Origin: Ewingella americana ATCC 33852
GTDB lineage: Bacteria > Pseudomonadota > Gammaproteobacteria > Enterobacterales > Enterobacteriaceae
Length of the DNA: 64,000 nt
NCBI RefSeq assembly: GCF_000735345.1
Contig: NZ_JMPJ01000040.1
Location: 18,716-82,715, forward strand
Direction: 5' to 3'
The first letter of the stretch is position 1, and every line of letters begins with the position of its first letter. The notes beneath the pieces are model-generated. The model ran no database searches. It was not told the DNA's origin and was given only the letters and a program-made list of their open reading frames with translations. The position numbers and the translations under genes were made by a program. This document shows positions 17,305 through 26,941 of the stretch, piece by piece.

Positions 17305-17325
17305 CGGCGGCAGAGGAGTAACAAC

Positions 17326-18108
17326 ATGATCCCATCGCTATATATCGCGAAAACTGGCCTTGACGCGCAGCAGACCAACATGGACGTCATCGCCAACAAC
17401 CTGGCGAACGTCAGCACCAACGGGTTCAAACGCCAGCGCGCGGTGTTTGAAGATTTGCTGTACCAGACAATCCGCCAGCCGGGTGCCCAGTCTTCCGAGC
17501 AGACCAATCTGCCGTCAGGCTTGCAGATTGGTACCGGTGTTCGCCCGGTCGCTACCGAGCGTATCCACGCGCAGGGCAACCTGTCGCAGACGGATAACAG
17601 CAAGGATATCGCCATCAAGGGGCAGGGTTTCTTCCAGGTGCAACTGCCTGACGGAACCTCGGCTTATACCCGCGACGGCTCTTTCCAAGTTGACCAGAAC
17701 GGTCAGTTGGTGACCTCCAGTGGTTATCAGGTTATCCCGGCCATCACCATTCCGGCCAACGCCTTAAAAATCACTGTTGGCCGTGACGGTATCGTCAGCG
17801 TGACCGTGCAGGGGCAGGCGGCACCGCAGCAGGTTGGGCAACTGACGCTGAGCACGTTCATCAACGACTCTGGTTTAGAGTCCACCGGTGAAAACCTGTA
17901 TCAGGAAACCCAAAGCTCCGGCGCACCGACCGAAAGCACGCCGGGCCTGAACGGCGCGGGCCTGCTGTACCAAGGCTATGTTGAAACCTCAAACGTTAAC
18001 GTGGCGGAAGAGCTGGTCAATATGATCCAGACTCAACGCGCGTATGAGATCAACAGCAAAGCAGTATCAACATCCGACCAGATGTTGCAGAAGTTAACTC
18101 AGCTTTAA
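17326..18108 (+). CDS. flgG: Flagellar distal rod protein FlgG
   Basis: 260 aa, the invariant length of FlgG. Motifs are [31 protein letters not shown] in outline (N-terminal), [21 protein letters not shown], and [28 protein letters not shown] (C-terminal, approximate). FlgG forms the distal rod crossing the P and L rings. It is 21 nt after flgF in the same operon. Confidence 0.97.
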   Translation: MIPSLYIAKTGLDAQQTNMDVIANNLANVSTNGFKRQRAVFEDLLYQTIRQPGAQSSEQTNLPSGLQIGTGVRPVATERIHAQGNLSQTDNSKDIAIKGQGFFQVQLPDGTSAYTRDGSFQVDQNGQLVTSSGYQVIPAITIPANALKITVGRDGIVSVTVQGQAAPQQVGQLTLSTFINDSGLESTGENLYQETQSSGAPTESTPGLNGAGLLYQGYVETSNVNVAEELVNMIQTQRAYEINSKAVSTSDQMLQKLTQL

Positions 18109-18210
18109 GAGTAAGAAAGGTAACGCTCGGCGTTATCTTGGCCTGCGGGGGACGGTACGCCGCCCCCGTTACTTCAGGCTCCGATTCATTCTTTTTCGAA
18201 GGCGATTTCC

Positions 18211-18942
18211 GTGGTGACCATGAAATTAACGTCGGTAAACAGTGCACATTTTCACCGACATGGCGTGTTGGCTCTGCCGCTATTAGTGACCTTACTGCTC
18301 AACGGGTGCGCGTATATGCCGCATAAACCCTTGGTCGAAGGCGCCACCACGGCTCAACCTGCTCCTGCGGCACCACCGGTTCCGAACGGTTCGATTTTCC
18401 AATCCGTTCAGCCGATGAACTATGGCTATCAGCCCCTGTTTGAAGACCGTCGACCGCGTAACGTCGGCGATACATTGACGCTGGTCCTGCAAGAAAACGT
18501 CAGCGCCAGCAAAAGCTCCTCCGCCAACGCCAGCCGAAATGGCTCAAGCAAGTTTGGCGTGGCGACCGCACCGCGCTATCTGGAAGGTCTGCTCGGCAAT
18601 GCCCGTGCCGATATGGATATCTCCGGCGATAACACCTTCGGCGGCAAAGGCGGCGCGGCGGCGAACAACACCTTCAGCGGCACCTTGACCGTGACGGTCA
18701 GCGAAGTGCTGGCGAACGGCAACCTGCGCGTGGTTGGCGAGAAGCAAATTGAAATTAACCAGGGTACCGAGTTTATCCGCTTCTCCGGCGTGGTGAACCC
18801 GCGCACTATCAGCGGCTCCAACAGCGTGGTTTCCACGCAGGTGGCGGACGCCCGAATCGAATATGTGGGTAACGGCTACATCAATGAAGCGCAGAACATG
18901 GGCTGGTTGCAGCGGTTCTTCCTAAATGTATCGCCGTACTAA
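18211..18942 (+). CDS. flgH: Flagellar L-ring lipoprotein FlgH
   Basis: About 243 aa with a lipoprotein signal ending LLLNGC (lipobox). The conserved blocks [40 protein letters not shown] and [19 protein letters not shown] follow. It makes the outer-membrane L ring. The start is ambiguous: GTG 18211 has GAAGG about 8 nt upstream, while ATG 18220 would remove three residues but is farther from the ribosome site. The 102-nt gap after flgG shows no clear promoter. Confidence 0.94.
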   Translation: MVTMKLTSVNSAHFHRHGVLALPLLVTLLLNGCAYMPHKPLVEGATTAQPAPAAPPVPNGSIFQSVQPMNYGYQPLFEDRRPRNVGDTLTLVLQENVSASKSSSANASRNGSSKFGVATAPRYLEGLLGNARADMDISGDNTFGGKGGAAANNTFSGTLTVTVSEVLANGNLRVVGEKQIEINQGTEFIRFSGVVNPRTISGSNSVVSTQVADARIEYVGNGYINEAQNMGWLQRFFLNVSPY

Positions 18943-18952
18943 TGAGGCACTC

Positions 18953-20062
18953 ATGCGAAAACTAATTTCCGGCTTACTCTGTATTACGCTCTGCGCGGCG
19001 GCCGCGCTGCCAGCTTCGGCGCAAAGAATTCGCGATCTGGCGACCATTCAGGGCGTGCGTGATAACGCCCTGATCGGCTACGGCTTGGTGGTTGGCCTCG
19101 ACGGCACCGGCGACCAGACCACGCAAACGCCATTTACCACCCAGACGCTGACCAACATGCTTTCGCAGTTGGGGATAACGGTGCCGCCCGGCACCAACAT
19201 GCAGCTGAAAAACGTGGCGGCGGTGATGGTTACCGCCAAGATGCCGCCGTTCGCTCGCAGCGGACAGGCTATCGACGTGGTGGTGTCATCCATGGGTAAT
19301 GCCAAAAGTATTCGCGGCGGCACCTTGCTGATGACCCCTATGAAAGGGGTCGATAACCAAGTTTACGCGCTGGCACAGGGTAACGTGCTGGTGGGCGGCG
19401 CCGGAGCTTCGGCAGGCGGCAGCAGCGTGACGGTTAACCAGCTCTCCGGTGGCCGTATAACCGGCGGGGCAACCATCGAACGTGAGCTGCCAAGCACCTT
19501 CGGCACCGAAGGGGTGATCAACCTGCAGCTTAATGATGAAGATTTCAACTTGGCCCAGCAGGTGACTGACGCCATTAACCGCCAAGGCACGATGGGCACG
19601 GCGACCGCGCTGGATGCGCGTAATATTCAAGTGATGGTGCCGCGTGGCAACAGCTCTCAGGTGCGTATTTTGGCGCAGATCCAGAACGTGGAAGTGACCG
19701 TCGGCCCGATGGATGCCAAGGTTATTATCAACTCGCGTACTGGCTCGGTAGTGATGAACCGCGACGTGACGCTGGACTCTTGCGCCGTGGCGCAGGGTAA
19801 CTTGTCCGTCGTGGTCGACAGACAAAACGACGTTTCCCAGCCAAATACGCCATTTGGCGGCGGCCAGACCGTGGTAACGCCGAACACCAATATTTCCGTG
19901 CGCCAGTCGGGCGGAGCCTTGCAGCAAGTTCAGTCGAGCGCCAGCCTGAACAACGTGGTGCGCACGCTGAATGCGCTGGGTGCGACGCCGATTGACCTGA
20001 TGTCAATTCTGCAAGCCATGAAAACCGCAGGTTGCCTGCGCGCTGACTTGGAAATCATCTAA
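18953..20062 (+). CDS. flgI: Flagellar P-ring protein FlgI
   Basis: 369 aa with a signal peptide ending about PASA-QRIRD. Conserved segments are [40 protein letters not shown] and the C-terminal [24 protein letters not shown]. It builds the peptidoglycan-level P ring with the help of FlgA. ATG 18953 has TGAGGC upstream; a start at 18926 lies inside flgH and is not favoured. Its stop overlaps the flgJ ATG by one base. Confidence 0.96.
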   Translation: MRKLISGLLCITLCAAAALPASAQRIRDLATIQGVRDNALIGYGLVVGLDGTGDQTTQTPFTTQTLTNMLSQLGITVPPGTNMQLKNVAAVMVTAKMPPFARSGQAIDVVVSSMGNAKSIRGGTLLMTPMKGVDNQVYALAQGNVLVGGAGASAGGSSVTVNQLSGGRITGGATIERELPSTFGTEGVINLQLNDEDFNLAQQVTDAINRQGTMGTATALDARNIQVMVPRGNSSQVRILAQIQNVEVTVGPMDAKVIINSRTGSVVMNRDVTLDSCAVAQGNLSVVVDRQNDVSQPNTPFGGGQTVVTPNTNISVRQSGGALQQVQSSASLNNVVRTLNALGATPIDLMSILQAMKTAGCLRADLEII

Positions 20063-21012
20063 TGAGCGATCTTATGTCGATGTCCGGCGCTGCGTATGAC
20101 GCGCAGTCGCTGAATAAACTGAAGGTAGCGGCCAAGAATGACCCGCAAGGGCAGGTCAGGGAAGTGGCGAAGCAGTTCGAAGGCGTTTTCGTGCAGATGA
20201 TGCTGAAAAGCATGCGTTCCGCACTGCCGCAGGACGGCCTGCTGAGCAGCGACCAAACCCGGCTTTATACATCGATGTACGATCAGCAAATTGCGCAGGA
20301 CATGTCCGCCAAAGGGCTGGGCATGGCCGATATGATGGTGAAACAGCTGACCGGCGGCAATCCTGAACCCTCTGAGAAGGCGGGAACGGTGCCGATGGCA
20401 CTGGACAACGAAGTGCTGAGCACCATGCCGGTTCAGGCGATGGAGCAGATGATCCGCAAAGCCATTCCGAACGCGCCGGACCGCACTTTGGGCGGCGCGC
20501 CACTGCCACAGGACAGCGGGCAGTTTGTCTCACGCCTGAGCATTCCGGCGCAGGTCGCCAGTCAGGAAAGTGGCATTTCACACCAGTTGATTATGGCGCA
20601 GGCCGCGCTGGAATCCGGCTGGGGCCAGCGCGAGATCCCAACCACTGACGGCAAGCAGAGCTACAACGTGTTTGGTATCAAGGCGGGTGGCAACTGGACC
20701 GGGCCAACCACTGAGATAACCACCACCGAATACACCAACGGCGTGGCGAAGAAGGTGCAGGCCAGCTTCCGCGTCTATGGCTCCTATGTCGAAGCCATCA
20801 GCGATTACGTCAAATTGCTAACCAACAACCCGCGCTATGCCCACGTGGCCGCCGCCAACACGCCAGAACAGGCTGCCCACGCGCTGCAAGCCGCAGGTTA
20901 TGCCACCGATCCGAACTACGCCGCCAAGCTGGTGAATGTTATCCAGAAAATCAAAGGGGCGGGCGCGCAGGCGGTGAAAGCCTACAGCACGGATCTGAGC
21001 AAAATTTTCTGA
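20062..21012 (+). CDS. flgJ: Rod cap and peptidoglycan hydrolase FlgJ
   Basis: 316 aa with two parts: an N-terminal rod-cap domain (about 1-150; VAKQFEGVFVQMMLKSMR) and a C-terminal muramidase/glucosaminidase domain (about 160-310; AQAALESGWGQREI with its Glu, and SYNVFGIKAGGNW). It scaffolds rod assembly and opens the murein for the rod. It overlaps flgI by one base. It is the last gene before a sigma-28 promoter. Confidence 0.95.
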   Translation: MSDLMSMSGAAYDAQSLNKLKVAAKNDPQGQVREVAKQFEGVFVQMMLKSMRSALPQDGLLSSDQTRLYTSMYDQQIAQDMSAKGLGMADMMVKQLTGGNPEPSEKAGTVPMALDNEVLSTMPVQAMEQMIRKAIPNAPDRTLGGAPLPQDSGQFVSRLSIPAQVASQESGISHQLIMAQAALESGWGQREIPTTDGKQSYNVFGIKAGGNWTGPTTEITTTEYTNGVAKKVQASFRVYGSYVEAISDYVKLLTNNPRYAHVAAANTPEQAAHALQAAGYATDPNYAAKLVNVIQKIKGAGAQAVKAYSTDLSKIF

Positions 21013-21031
21013 AAAAACTCTCTTTTACGGC

Positions 21032-21058
21032 TCAAGTTCTCAAGGCATTAGCCGATAA
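21032..21058 (+). promoter_or_regulatory. Sigma-28 promoter of flgKL
   Basis: TCAAGTTC (21032-21039), an 11-nt spacer and a perfect GCCGATAA (21051-21058) match the FliA consensus. The site lies in the 143-nt flgJ-flgK gap, giving flgKL late (class 3) expression in addition to readthrough from flgB. Confidence 0.85.
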
Positions 21059-21155
21059 CTCTTTCATAGCGGAAACAGGGCGCGAGTCCCGATTTCCATA
21101 ACACCTTGATTTTATATCATCCGCCGGGCTGGTTCCGGGAGCAGAAGGGTCACTC

Positions 21156-22808
21156 ATGTCCTCAAATGGCTTAATTAATACCGCAATGAGCGGACTGAAT
21201 GCGGCTCAGGCTGCACTGAGCACGGTGAGTAACAACATCGCCAACGTCAGCGTGGCGGGCTACAACCGCCAGACGGCCATCATCGTTCAGAGCAACGGCA
21301 ACAGCACCGCGGCGGGTTACATCGGTAACGGTGTTAACGTCAGCAGCATCAACCGTGAATACAACGCCTTTGTTTCCAACCAGTTGCTGGGTGCCAGCAC
21401 CATCAACAGCGCCTTGGGGACCCAGTACGCTCAGGCGAGCCAGATTGATAACCTGCTGTCGAACACCACCACCAACTTGTCGAGCACCATGCAGAACTTC
21501 TTCAAAAGTTTGCAAACGCTGACCAGCAACGCCGGTGACAGTGCGTCACGTCAGGCGGTTCTTGGGCAAGCGCAGGGGATGGCGGCACAGTTCAACAGCG
21601 CGGCCAAATACCTCGGTGACATGAACACCGGCATCAACCAGCAAATCACCGACAATGTGAATCAAATCAACGATTATGCTTCACAAATCGCCAAGCTGAA
21701 CCAGCAGATCACCGCCACGCGCGGCAGCACCGGCCAAGAGCCAAACGCGCTGCTGGACCAGCGTGACGAGATGGTCAGCAAGCTCAATGACATTGCGGGC
21801 GTTACCGTGACGCAGCAAGACGGCGATGCCTACAACGTCTCCTTCGCCAACGGCGTGCCGTTAGTGCAGGGCTCGGATACTCGCAAAGTCGTGGCCATGC
21901 CATCCAGCGCGGATCCAAGCAAAATGACCGTCGGCATGACCCAGCCTGATGGCAGCGTGACCGAAATTAGCGAGAGCCGCATTACTACTGGCGCTTTGGG
22001 CGGCGTGTTGTCTTTCCGCAAAGACAACCTCGAGCCAGCTATTAACCAGCTCGGCCAGTTGGCGCTCTCCATTGGCAGCAGCTTTAACGGCGTGAACAAA
22101 GCCGGGTTTGATGTCTCCGGGAACGCCGGAACCAACTTCTTCAACTTCAGTAATCCGTCGACTATTTCGAATACTAAAAACACCGGCAGTGCCAGTATGA
22201 CGGTGACCTACGCGGACGCCACGGCGGTGAAAGCCAGTGACTATGTGATGTCCTATGAAGGCGGCAAGTGGACGGCAACGCGCACCTCCGACGGGGCAAA
22301 AATCACCCCAACGCAGAGCACCGATGCCAATAACGTCACCACCATGACCTTCGACGGTATCAAGATTGATGTCACCGGTACCCCGGCCGAGAAAGACAGC
22401 ATCACGGTGAAAACGGTGAGCAGCGCCGCGAGCAGCCTGAATGTCGCGCTGACCGACGGTTCACAAATTGCCGCCGCAGGCAAAACGGATTCAGGTGCCA
22501 GCGATAACACCAACGCGCAGAAACTGCTGGATTTGCAAACCGCCAAGCTGGTGGAAGGTAAATCTACCCTGACCGGCGCGTATGCCAGTCTGGTCAGCAG
22601 CGTGGGTAACCAGGTTGCGAGCCTGAAGACCAACACCACGGCGCAAACCAACATCGTGACCAACTTGCAGCAGCAACAGCAGTCTATCTCGGGCGTTAAC
22701 ACCGACGAAGAGTACGGCGATTTGCAGCGTTATCAGCAATATTATCTGGCTAACGCGCAAGTGATTAAGACGGCATCCACCATTTTCGATGCGATCATTA
22801 ACCTGTAA
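21156..22808 (+). CDS. flgK: Hook-filament junction protein FlgK (HAP1)
   Basis: 550 aa. It starts MSSNGLINTAMSGLNAAQAAL with the LSTVSNNIANVSVAGYNRQ rod/hook motif and ends with the coiled-coil and LANAQVIKTASTIFDAIINL. It joins the hook to the filament and is escorted by FlgN. The central domain (about 330-450) is the variable exposed region. It follows its own sigma-28 promoter. Confidence 0.96.
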   Translation: MSSNGLINTAMSGLNAAQAALSTVSNNIANVSVAGYNRQTAIIVQSNGNSTAAGYIGNGVNVSSINREYNAFVSNQLLGASTINSALGTQYAQASQIDNLLSNTTTNLSSTMQNFFKSLQTLTSNAGDSASRQAVLGQAQGMAAQFNSAAKYLGDMNTGINQQITDNVNQINDYASQIAKLNQQITATRGSTGQEPNALLDQRDEMVSKLNDIAGVTVTQQDGDAYNVSFANGVPLVQGSDTRKVVAMPSSADPSKMTVGMTQPDGSVTEISESRITTGALGGVLSFRKDNLEPAINQLGQLALSIGSSFNGVNKAGFDVSGNAGTNFFNFSNPSTISNTKNTGSASMTVTYADATAVKASDYVMSYEGGKWTATRTSDGAKITPTQSTDANNVTTMTFDGIKIDVTGTPAEKDSITVKTVSSAASSLNVALTDGSQIAAAGKTDSGASDNTNAQKLLDLQTAKLVEGKSTLTGAYASLVSSVGNQVASLKTNTTAQTNIVTNLQQQQQSISGVNTDEEYGDLQRYQQYYLANAQVIKTASTIFDAIINL

Positions 22809-22842
22809 CGCATTCAGCGCGACTCGATAAGGAACTGATGCC

Positions 22843-23805
22843 ATGCGCCTTAGTACCAACATGATTTACCAGCAAAACATGAACAGCGTCTCGAATGCCC
22901 AGTCGCTGTGGCAGGACACCGGCGTGCAGCTTTCCACCGGTAACCGCGTGAACAAGCCGTCGGACGATCCGCTGGCCGCCTCGCAGGCGATTATGGTGCA
23001 GCAAGCACAGGCGCAGAATGACCAATACGCTATTGCGCGTACCTTTGCTAACCAGAATATGAGTCAGGAAGAGAACATCCTGAGCAACGTCACCACGGCT
23101 ATCCAGAGTGCGCAGAGCCTGATCGTTAACGCCGGTGACGGCGCGTTGAGTGACGATGACCGCGCGTCATTGGCCACCAAGTTGCAGGGTATCAAAGACC
23201 AAATCGTCAATATGGCGAACAGCACCGACGGTAACGGGCGTTTTATCTTCGGCGGTTACAAAAGCGATAAGCCACCGTACAGCGTGGATGCGACCACGGG
23301 CGCAGTGACTTACAGCGGCGGTGATGAAGCCATTTCCCAGCAGGTTGATGCCAGCCGCACCATGACTATCAGCCACACCGGCACGCAGGTCTTCAACACG
23401 CTGACGGCCAACGCAACCAAAGAGCCAGACGGCTCTGCTGGCGAGAGTGACATCTTTAAAACCATCGACGGCGCGATTGCTGCGTTGAAGACGCCAAAAG
23501 CGAATTTCGCCAACCCGACGGATTACACCGCGGCCATTGATAAGAGCAACCGTGGCCTGAGCAACTCGCTTAACAACGTGTTGTCCGTGCGCTCGCAGTT
23601 GGGTACTCAGCTCGATGAGTTGGATAAGCTGGATTCGATGGGTGACGACACCAAACTGATTAACGGCGACAAGCTCAACGCGCTGGTCGGCACCGACTGG
23701 ACCGCGGCTATTTCGCAATACAGCTTGCAGCAGGTCGCGCTACAGGCGTCATACAAGACCTTTACCAGCATGCAGGGCCTGTCACTGTTCCAAATGAATT
23801 CTTAA
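22843..23805 (+). CDS. flgL: Hook-filament junction protein FlgL (HAP3)
   Basis: 320 aa with a flagellin-like N-terminus (MRLSTNMIYQQNMNSVSNAQ, then GNRVNKPSDDPLAASQA) and a C-terminal helix (ISQYSLQQVALQASYKTFTSMQGLSLFQM). It is the second junction zone between hook and filament. It follows flgK by 34 nt and is the last flg gene. Confidence 0.96.
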   Translation: MRLSTNMIYQQNMNSVSNAQSLWQDTGVQLSTGNRVNKPSDDPLAASQAIMVQQAQAQNDQYAIARTFANQNMSQEENILSNVTTAIQSAQSLIVNAGDGALSDDDRASLATKLQGIKDQIVNMANSTDGNGRFIFGGYKSDKPPYSVDATTGAVTYSGGDEAISQQVDASRTMTISHTGTQVFNTLTANATKEPDGSAGESDIFKTIDGAIAALKTPKANFANPTDYTAAIDKSNRGLSNSLNNVLSVRSQLGTQLDELDKLDSMGDDTKLINGDKLNALVGTDWTAAISQYSLQQVALQASYKTFTSMQGLSLFQMNS

Positions 23806-23840
23806 TTCCCCAAGAATTCATCTCTAACAAGTCTCACCGA

Positions 23841-23860
23841 AAGGAGCCCGCTGGCTCCTT
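23841..23860 (+). terminator. Hairpin downstream of flgL
   Basis: An 8-bp perfect stem (AAGGAGCC at 23841-23848, GGCTCCTT at 23853-23860) has a CGCT loop. It lies 35 nt after the flgL stop. The T-rich tail is poor, so termination strength is uncertain. Confidence 0.6.
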
Positions 23861-23973
23861 ATCATCACGCCTTTTCTGAGCGTACTTAAACCGGGTGCGT
23901 TCAGTTTGTATGTCACTTTGTCAGCCTAAGGGCAGGGTGACATACACTTTTTATTTTCAATTGCATCTTTTTG

Positions 23974-24085
23974 AGGTCAAAACCGTGGGCTCGCCGCCAC
24001 ACCGGCCTTGAGGTCTACACCTTGCGTTGCCACGCAAACTGGCTTTAAGGTCAAAACCGTGGGCTCGCCGCCCACACTGGCCCAA
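23974..24085. repeat. Three-copy tandem repeat of 37 nt with hairpin cores
   Basis: Three units begin AGGTC at 23974, 24011 and 24048, exactly 37 nt apart. Units 1 and 3 share 24 identical bases. Unit 2 is diverged but keeps the AGGTC head and the AAACTGGC/ACACTGGC tail. Units 2 and 3 each fold into a 6-bp hairpin at the same place with different stems (TTGCGT/ACGCAA at 24022-24037; GTGGGC/GCCCAC at 24059-24075). This is compensatory change. Unit 1 lacks one base and has a weaker stem. Confidence 0.75.
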
Positions 24086-24109
24086 AGGGTTTTAAACGAA
24101 ACCCTTTGG
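24082..24109. other. 11-bp perfect hairpin after the tandem repeats
   Basis: CCAAAGGGTTT (24082-24092) and AAACCCTTTGG (24099-24109) pair perfectly around a 6-nt loop. The following 200 nt (24110-24310) have further small self-complementary elements (CCTGCG/CGCAGG, TCGC/GCGA, GGCT/AGCC) and an 87-codon open frame at 24008-24271. That frame looks like repeat-derived non-coding sequence rather than a gene. Confidence 0.6.
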
Positions 24110-24314
24110 AATCCTGCGTTTTTTGCTGTTTTAGATCGAGGCTTCGCAGGGTCAGAATGGCCGTGTTTCAGGTATTTCAGTTATCGCCGCGAAAAGCCGT
24201 CGCTTAGGCGATTCCCTCAGTTCGGGCTTCGAGCCATAGGTCTCGAACCACTCCCTCGGCGTCATTTCTGAACGCGGCCTACTGGCATTTAAACCGTGCC
24301 GTTTCAGTGGGGGT

Positions 24315-24435
24315 TTTGCTTTGCTCCTTCTCCTCTCAGAGGAGAAGGCAGGGATGAGGAGTGGTTTAACTCAACGCACAATGCGGCAAACCTCACCCCA
24401 GCCCTCTCCTTGAAAAGGAGAGGGAGCAAAGCAAA
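24315..24435. repeat. REP/BIME-like inverted repeat pair
   Basis: Two 45-nt arms, 24315-24359 and 24391-24435, are imperfect reverse complements, and both ends are TTTGCTTTGCTCC when read inward. Each arm is itself a palindrome (CCTTCTCCTCT/AGAGGAGAAGG and CCCTCTCCTT/AAGGAGAGGG). A 31-nt spacer separates them. This is the layout of a bacterial interspersed mosaic element, located between converging flgL and yohK, where it may end or protect transcripts. Confidence 0.78.
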
Positions 24436-24466
24436 CTGAGTGGGAGAAGGAGTAGCCTCAACCCAA

Positions 24467-25159
24467 CTAACCAAATACCGCCAGCAGCACCGGGAACAGG
24501 AAAGGGGCGATAAGCGACGTCAGGATGCCGCATATCACCAGCGCCAGCGAGCCGAAGGCGCCTTCTTGGAAATCGACTTCTGCGCAGCGGGCGGTGCCTA
24601 GGGCGTGGGAGGCGGTGCCCATGGCTAGGCCGCGGGAGGTCTTGGTGGTGATGCGCAGAATATTCAAAATCGTGTGACCAAACACCGCGCCGAGAATACC
24701 GACGAAAATCACGCACACGGCGCTTATCGCCGGAATGCCGTTGATTGAGTGAGCCGTTGCCATGGCGATGGGCGTGGTGACGGATTTCGGCAGGATTGAG
24801 GCGGCCAGCTCAGGCGTGGCACCCATCCACAGGGCAATCGCCGTGCCGCTAGTCATCGCCACCATACTGCCGATAAAACAGACGCTGATGATCGACTTCC
24901 AGCGGGCGCGTATCTGGTGCAACTGCTCATACAGTGGGAAAGCCAGTGCAACCACGGCGGGTTGCAACAGATCATTCAAAATCTTGCTGCCAGCGAAATA
25001 GCGGGCGTAGGGAATATTGGCCACCAGCAGCAGCGGGATGATCACCACCATCGACATCAACAGCGGGTTCAGCAGCGGCAGTTTCAGCTTAATGGCCAGC
25101 TTGCGGGTGGCGAAAAACACCAGCAGTGTTAGAGGTAACGACCAAAGTATGTCGATCAT
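24467..25159 (-). CDS. yohK: LrgB/CidB-family membrane protein YohK
   Basis: 230 aa with multiple hydrophobic helices and the LrgB signature ([23 protein letters not shown], about 125-150; then the [11 protein letters not shown] motif near 180). The family is implicated in murein hydrolase control and metabolite export at the inner membrane; the exact substrate of YohK is not settled. It overlaps the upstream yohJ by 4 nt, so the two are translated together. Confidence 0.92.
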   Translation of the reverse strand: MIDILWSLPLTLLVFFATRKLAIKLKLPLLNPLLMSMVVIIPLLLVANIPYARYFAGSKILNDLLQPAVVALAFPLYEQLHQIRARWKSIISVCFIGSMVAMTSGTAIALWMGATPELAASILPKSVTTPIAMATAHSINGIPAISAVCVIFVGILGAVFGHTILNILRITTKTSRGLAMGTASHALGTARCAEVDFQEGAFGSLALVICGILTSLIAPFLFPVLLAVFG

Positions 25160-25554
25160 GGCTTCTCCTCAAGGTCGCTAACCAGCGGTTCCTCGCGATG
25201 GATGAAGTGCGAGCAGTAGGCTGTCACCACCAGTACCACCAGCGTGCTGACCAGACAGGAGACCACCAGAGGGCCGAACTGGGCGCGCAGCATATCGTAA
25301 TAGGTCATCACCCCGACGCCGATAGGCACGAACAGCAGGGCCATATAGCGAATAAGCACGTTACAACCCGGTTTCACCCAGCGATAAGGCAAAACCTGCG
25401 TTGAAAGCAGGCAGAAAAGGATCAGCATGCCGATAATGCTGCCCGGAATAGTGATCGGCAGCAGTGATGAAATTCCGATGCCAGCGTATAAGCAGGCGTA
25501 GATCAAAATAAATGACCTTAAATATTGCAAAAGCAGTGTTATTACGTTGCGCAT
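25156..25554 (-). CDS. yohJ: LrgA/CidA-family membrane protein YohJ
   Basis: About 132 aa with four hydrophobic segments and the LrgA motif [16 protein letters not shown] followed by [15 protein letters not shown]. It is a holin-like partner of YohK. The start at 25554 ([13 protein letters not shown]) aligns with the known YohJ N-terminus and has GGGA about 8 nt upstream. In-frame ATGs at 25563 and 25581 would add 3 or 9 residues. Confidence 0.9.
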   Translation of the reverse strand: MRNVITLLLQYLRSFILIYACLYAGIGISSLLPITIPGSIIGMLILFCLLSTQVLPYRWVKPGCNVLIRYMALLFVPIGVGVMTYYDMLRAQFGPLVVSCLVSTLVVLVVTAYCSHFIHREEPLVSDLEEKP

Positions 25555-25749
25555 AGCCTTCATCCCAGTAAGGTGACGCATTCATCATACAATTAAACCG
25601 TGATCTAAACCACAAAAAGGAGTATGAAATTAATGCATGAAGTGTATGCCATTTTGGAAACTTACCTCGAGTAACTTTGCAGTTTTCTCTGTGCTTCGTG
25701 GCATTTGGCTCTATCCTTAACGGACGAAAAATAATCGAATGGAGTCCTG

Positions 25750-26898
25750 ATGAAACCACTTTTTCGTCCCGCAACCTTAGCCGTGCTGTCGGCGCTACTT
25801 ATCTCTCCCGCCTATGCCGTGGATAAATCGCCCGATTCGGTCCCTGAGGCCACAGCCAAGGTTGAAGAGTTGGCAAACGGCTTGGATCACCCTTGGTCTT
25901 TGGCATTTTTGCCTAATCAGCAGGGCGCGTTAATTACCGAACGCTCCGGACAGTTGAGGCTATGGCAGGCGGACAAAGGCTTGTCGAAACCGCTGTCTGG
26001 CGTGCCCAAGGTGTGGGTTGCCGGGCAGGCCGGGTTATGGGATGTCCGACTGGCACCTGATTTCGCCACCAGCCGCCGCGTCTATCTGAGCTTCGCGCAG
26101 CAGGGCGACAAGGGGCAAGCCAATGCCGCGCTGGGATACGGGCGTTTAGCCGAAGATGGCAGCGGCCTGCAAGACTTCAAAACCATCTTTGTGCAGCAAC
26201 CGGCGCTGAGCAGCGGGATAAATCTCGGCGGCAGACTGGCCTTCGACCCGCAGGGCAATATCTTCATGTCCACTGGCGACAATAACCAGCGCATGGCGGC
26301 CCAGCGGTTGGACAGCCTTAAGGGGAAAATCCTGCGTCTGACCCCGGAAGGCGGGATCCCGCAGGATAATCCTTTCGTCAATAAGCCACAGGCCAAGGGG
26401 GAGATCTGGACCTTTGGCAATCGCAATCCGCAGGGATTGGCCATTAACCCGTGGAGTCACGCGCTGTGGGAAACCGAGCACGGCCCGCGCGGCGGGGATG
26501 AAGTCAACCTGCCCGGGGCGGGGAAGAATTACGGCTGGCCGCTGGCAACCTACGGCATCAATTATTCAGGGCAGCCGATACCCGAGGCCCAAGGCACTCG
26601 GCTAAAAGGGGCTGAAGATCCTCTCTACTATTGGCCGGTCTCGCCCGCGCTGAGTGGCATAGCGTTTTACAACTCGGCGAAATTCCCGCAGTGGGACCAC
26701 TCGCTGTTTGTTGGCGCGCTGGCGGGGAAATCTTTAATTAGGCTGACGTTACTGGGTAACAAAATCACGTCGGAAGAGCGGCTGCTAAGCGAACGTAATG
26801 AGCGTATTCGTGAGGTGCAGCTGGGCGAGGATGGCTATATCTATCTGCTGACCGATGAGAGTAACGGCAAGCTGTTGAAGGTCGCGCCGGGAGCCTAG
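25750..26898 (+). CDS. yliI: PQQ-dependent soluble aldose sugar dehydrogenase YliI
   Basis: 382 aa with a signal peptide ending SPAYA. The rest is a six-bladed beta-propeller of the glucose/sorbosone dehydrogenase family: LDHPWSLAFLPN, AGLWDVRLAPDF, FGNRNPQGLAINP, WETEHGPRGGDEVN and GKNYGWP. It oxidises aldoses in the periplasm using PQQ. The ATG has GGAG about 6 nt upstream. Monocistronic: the upstream yohJ is divergent and the downstream GST convergent. Confidence 0.93.
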   Translation: MKPLFRPATLAVLSALLISPAYAVDKSPDSVPEATAKVEELANGLDHPWSLAFLPNQQGALITERSGQLRLWQADKGLSKPLSGVPKVWVAGQAGLWDVRLAPDFATSRRVYLSFAQQGDKGQANAALGYGRLAEDGSGLQDFKTIFVQQPALSSGINLGGRLAFDPQGNIFMSTGDNNQRMAAQRLDSLKGKILRLTPEGGIPQDNPFVNKPQAKGEIWTFGNRNPQGLAINPWSHALWETEHGPRGGDEVNLPGAGKNYGWPLATYGINYSGQPIPEAQGTRLKGAEDPLYYWPVSPALSGIAFYNSAKFPQWDHSLFVGALAGKSLIRLTLLGNKITSEERLLSERNERIREVQLGEDGYIYLLTDESNGKLLKVAPGA

Positions 26899-26941
26899 CG
26901 CGCAGGGAATAATGGCCGGAAAGCCTCCGGCCATTGCGACA

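Noticed and set aside
24008-24271. 87-codon open frame in the flgL-yohK gap
   Set aside because: It overlaps the tandem repeats and hairpins, has no ribosome site, and its translation looks like repeat sequence.
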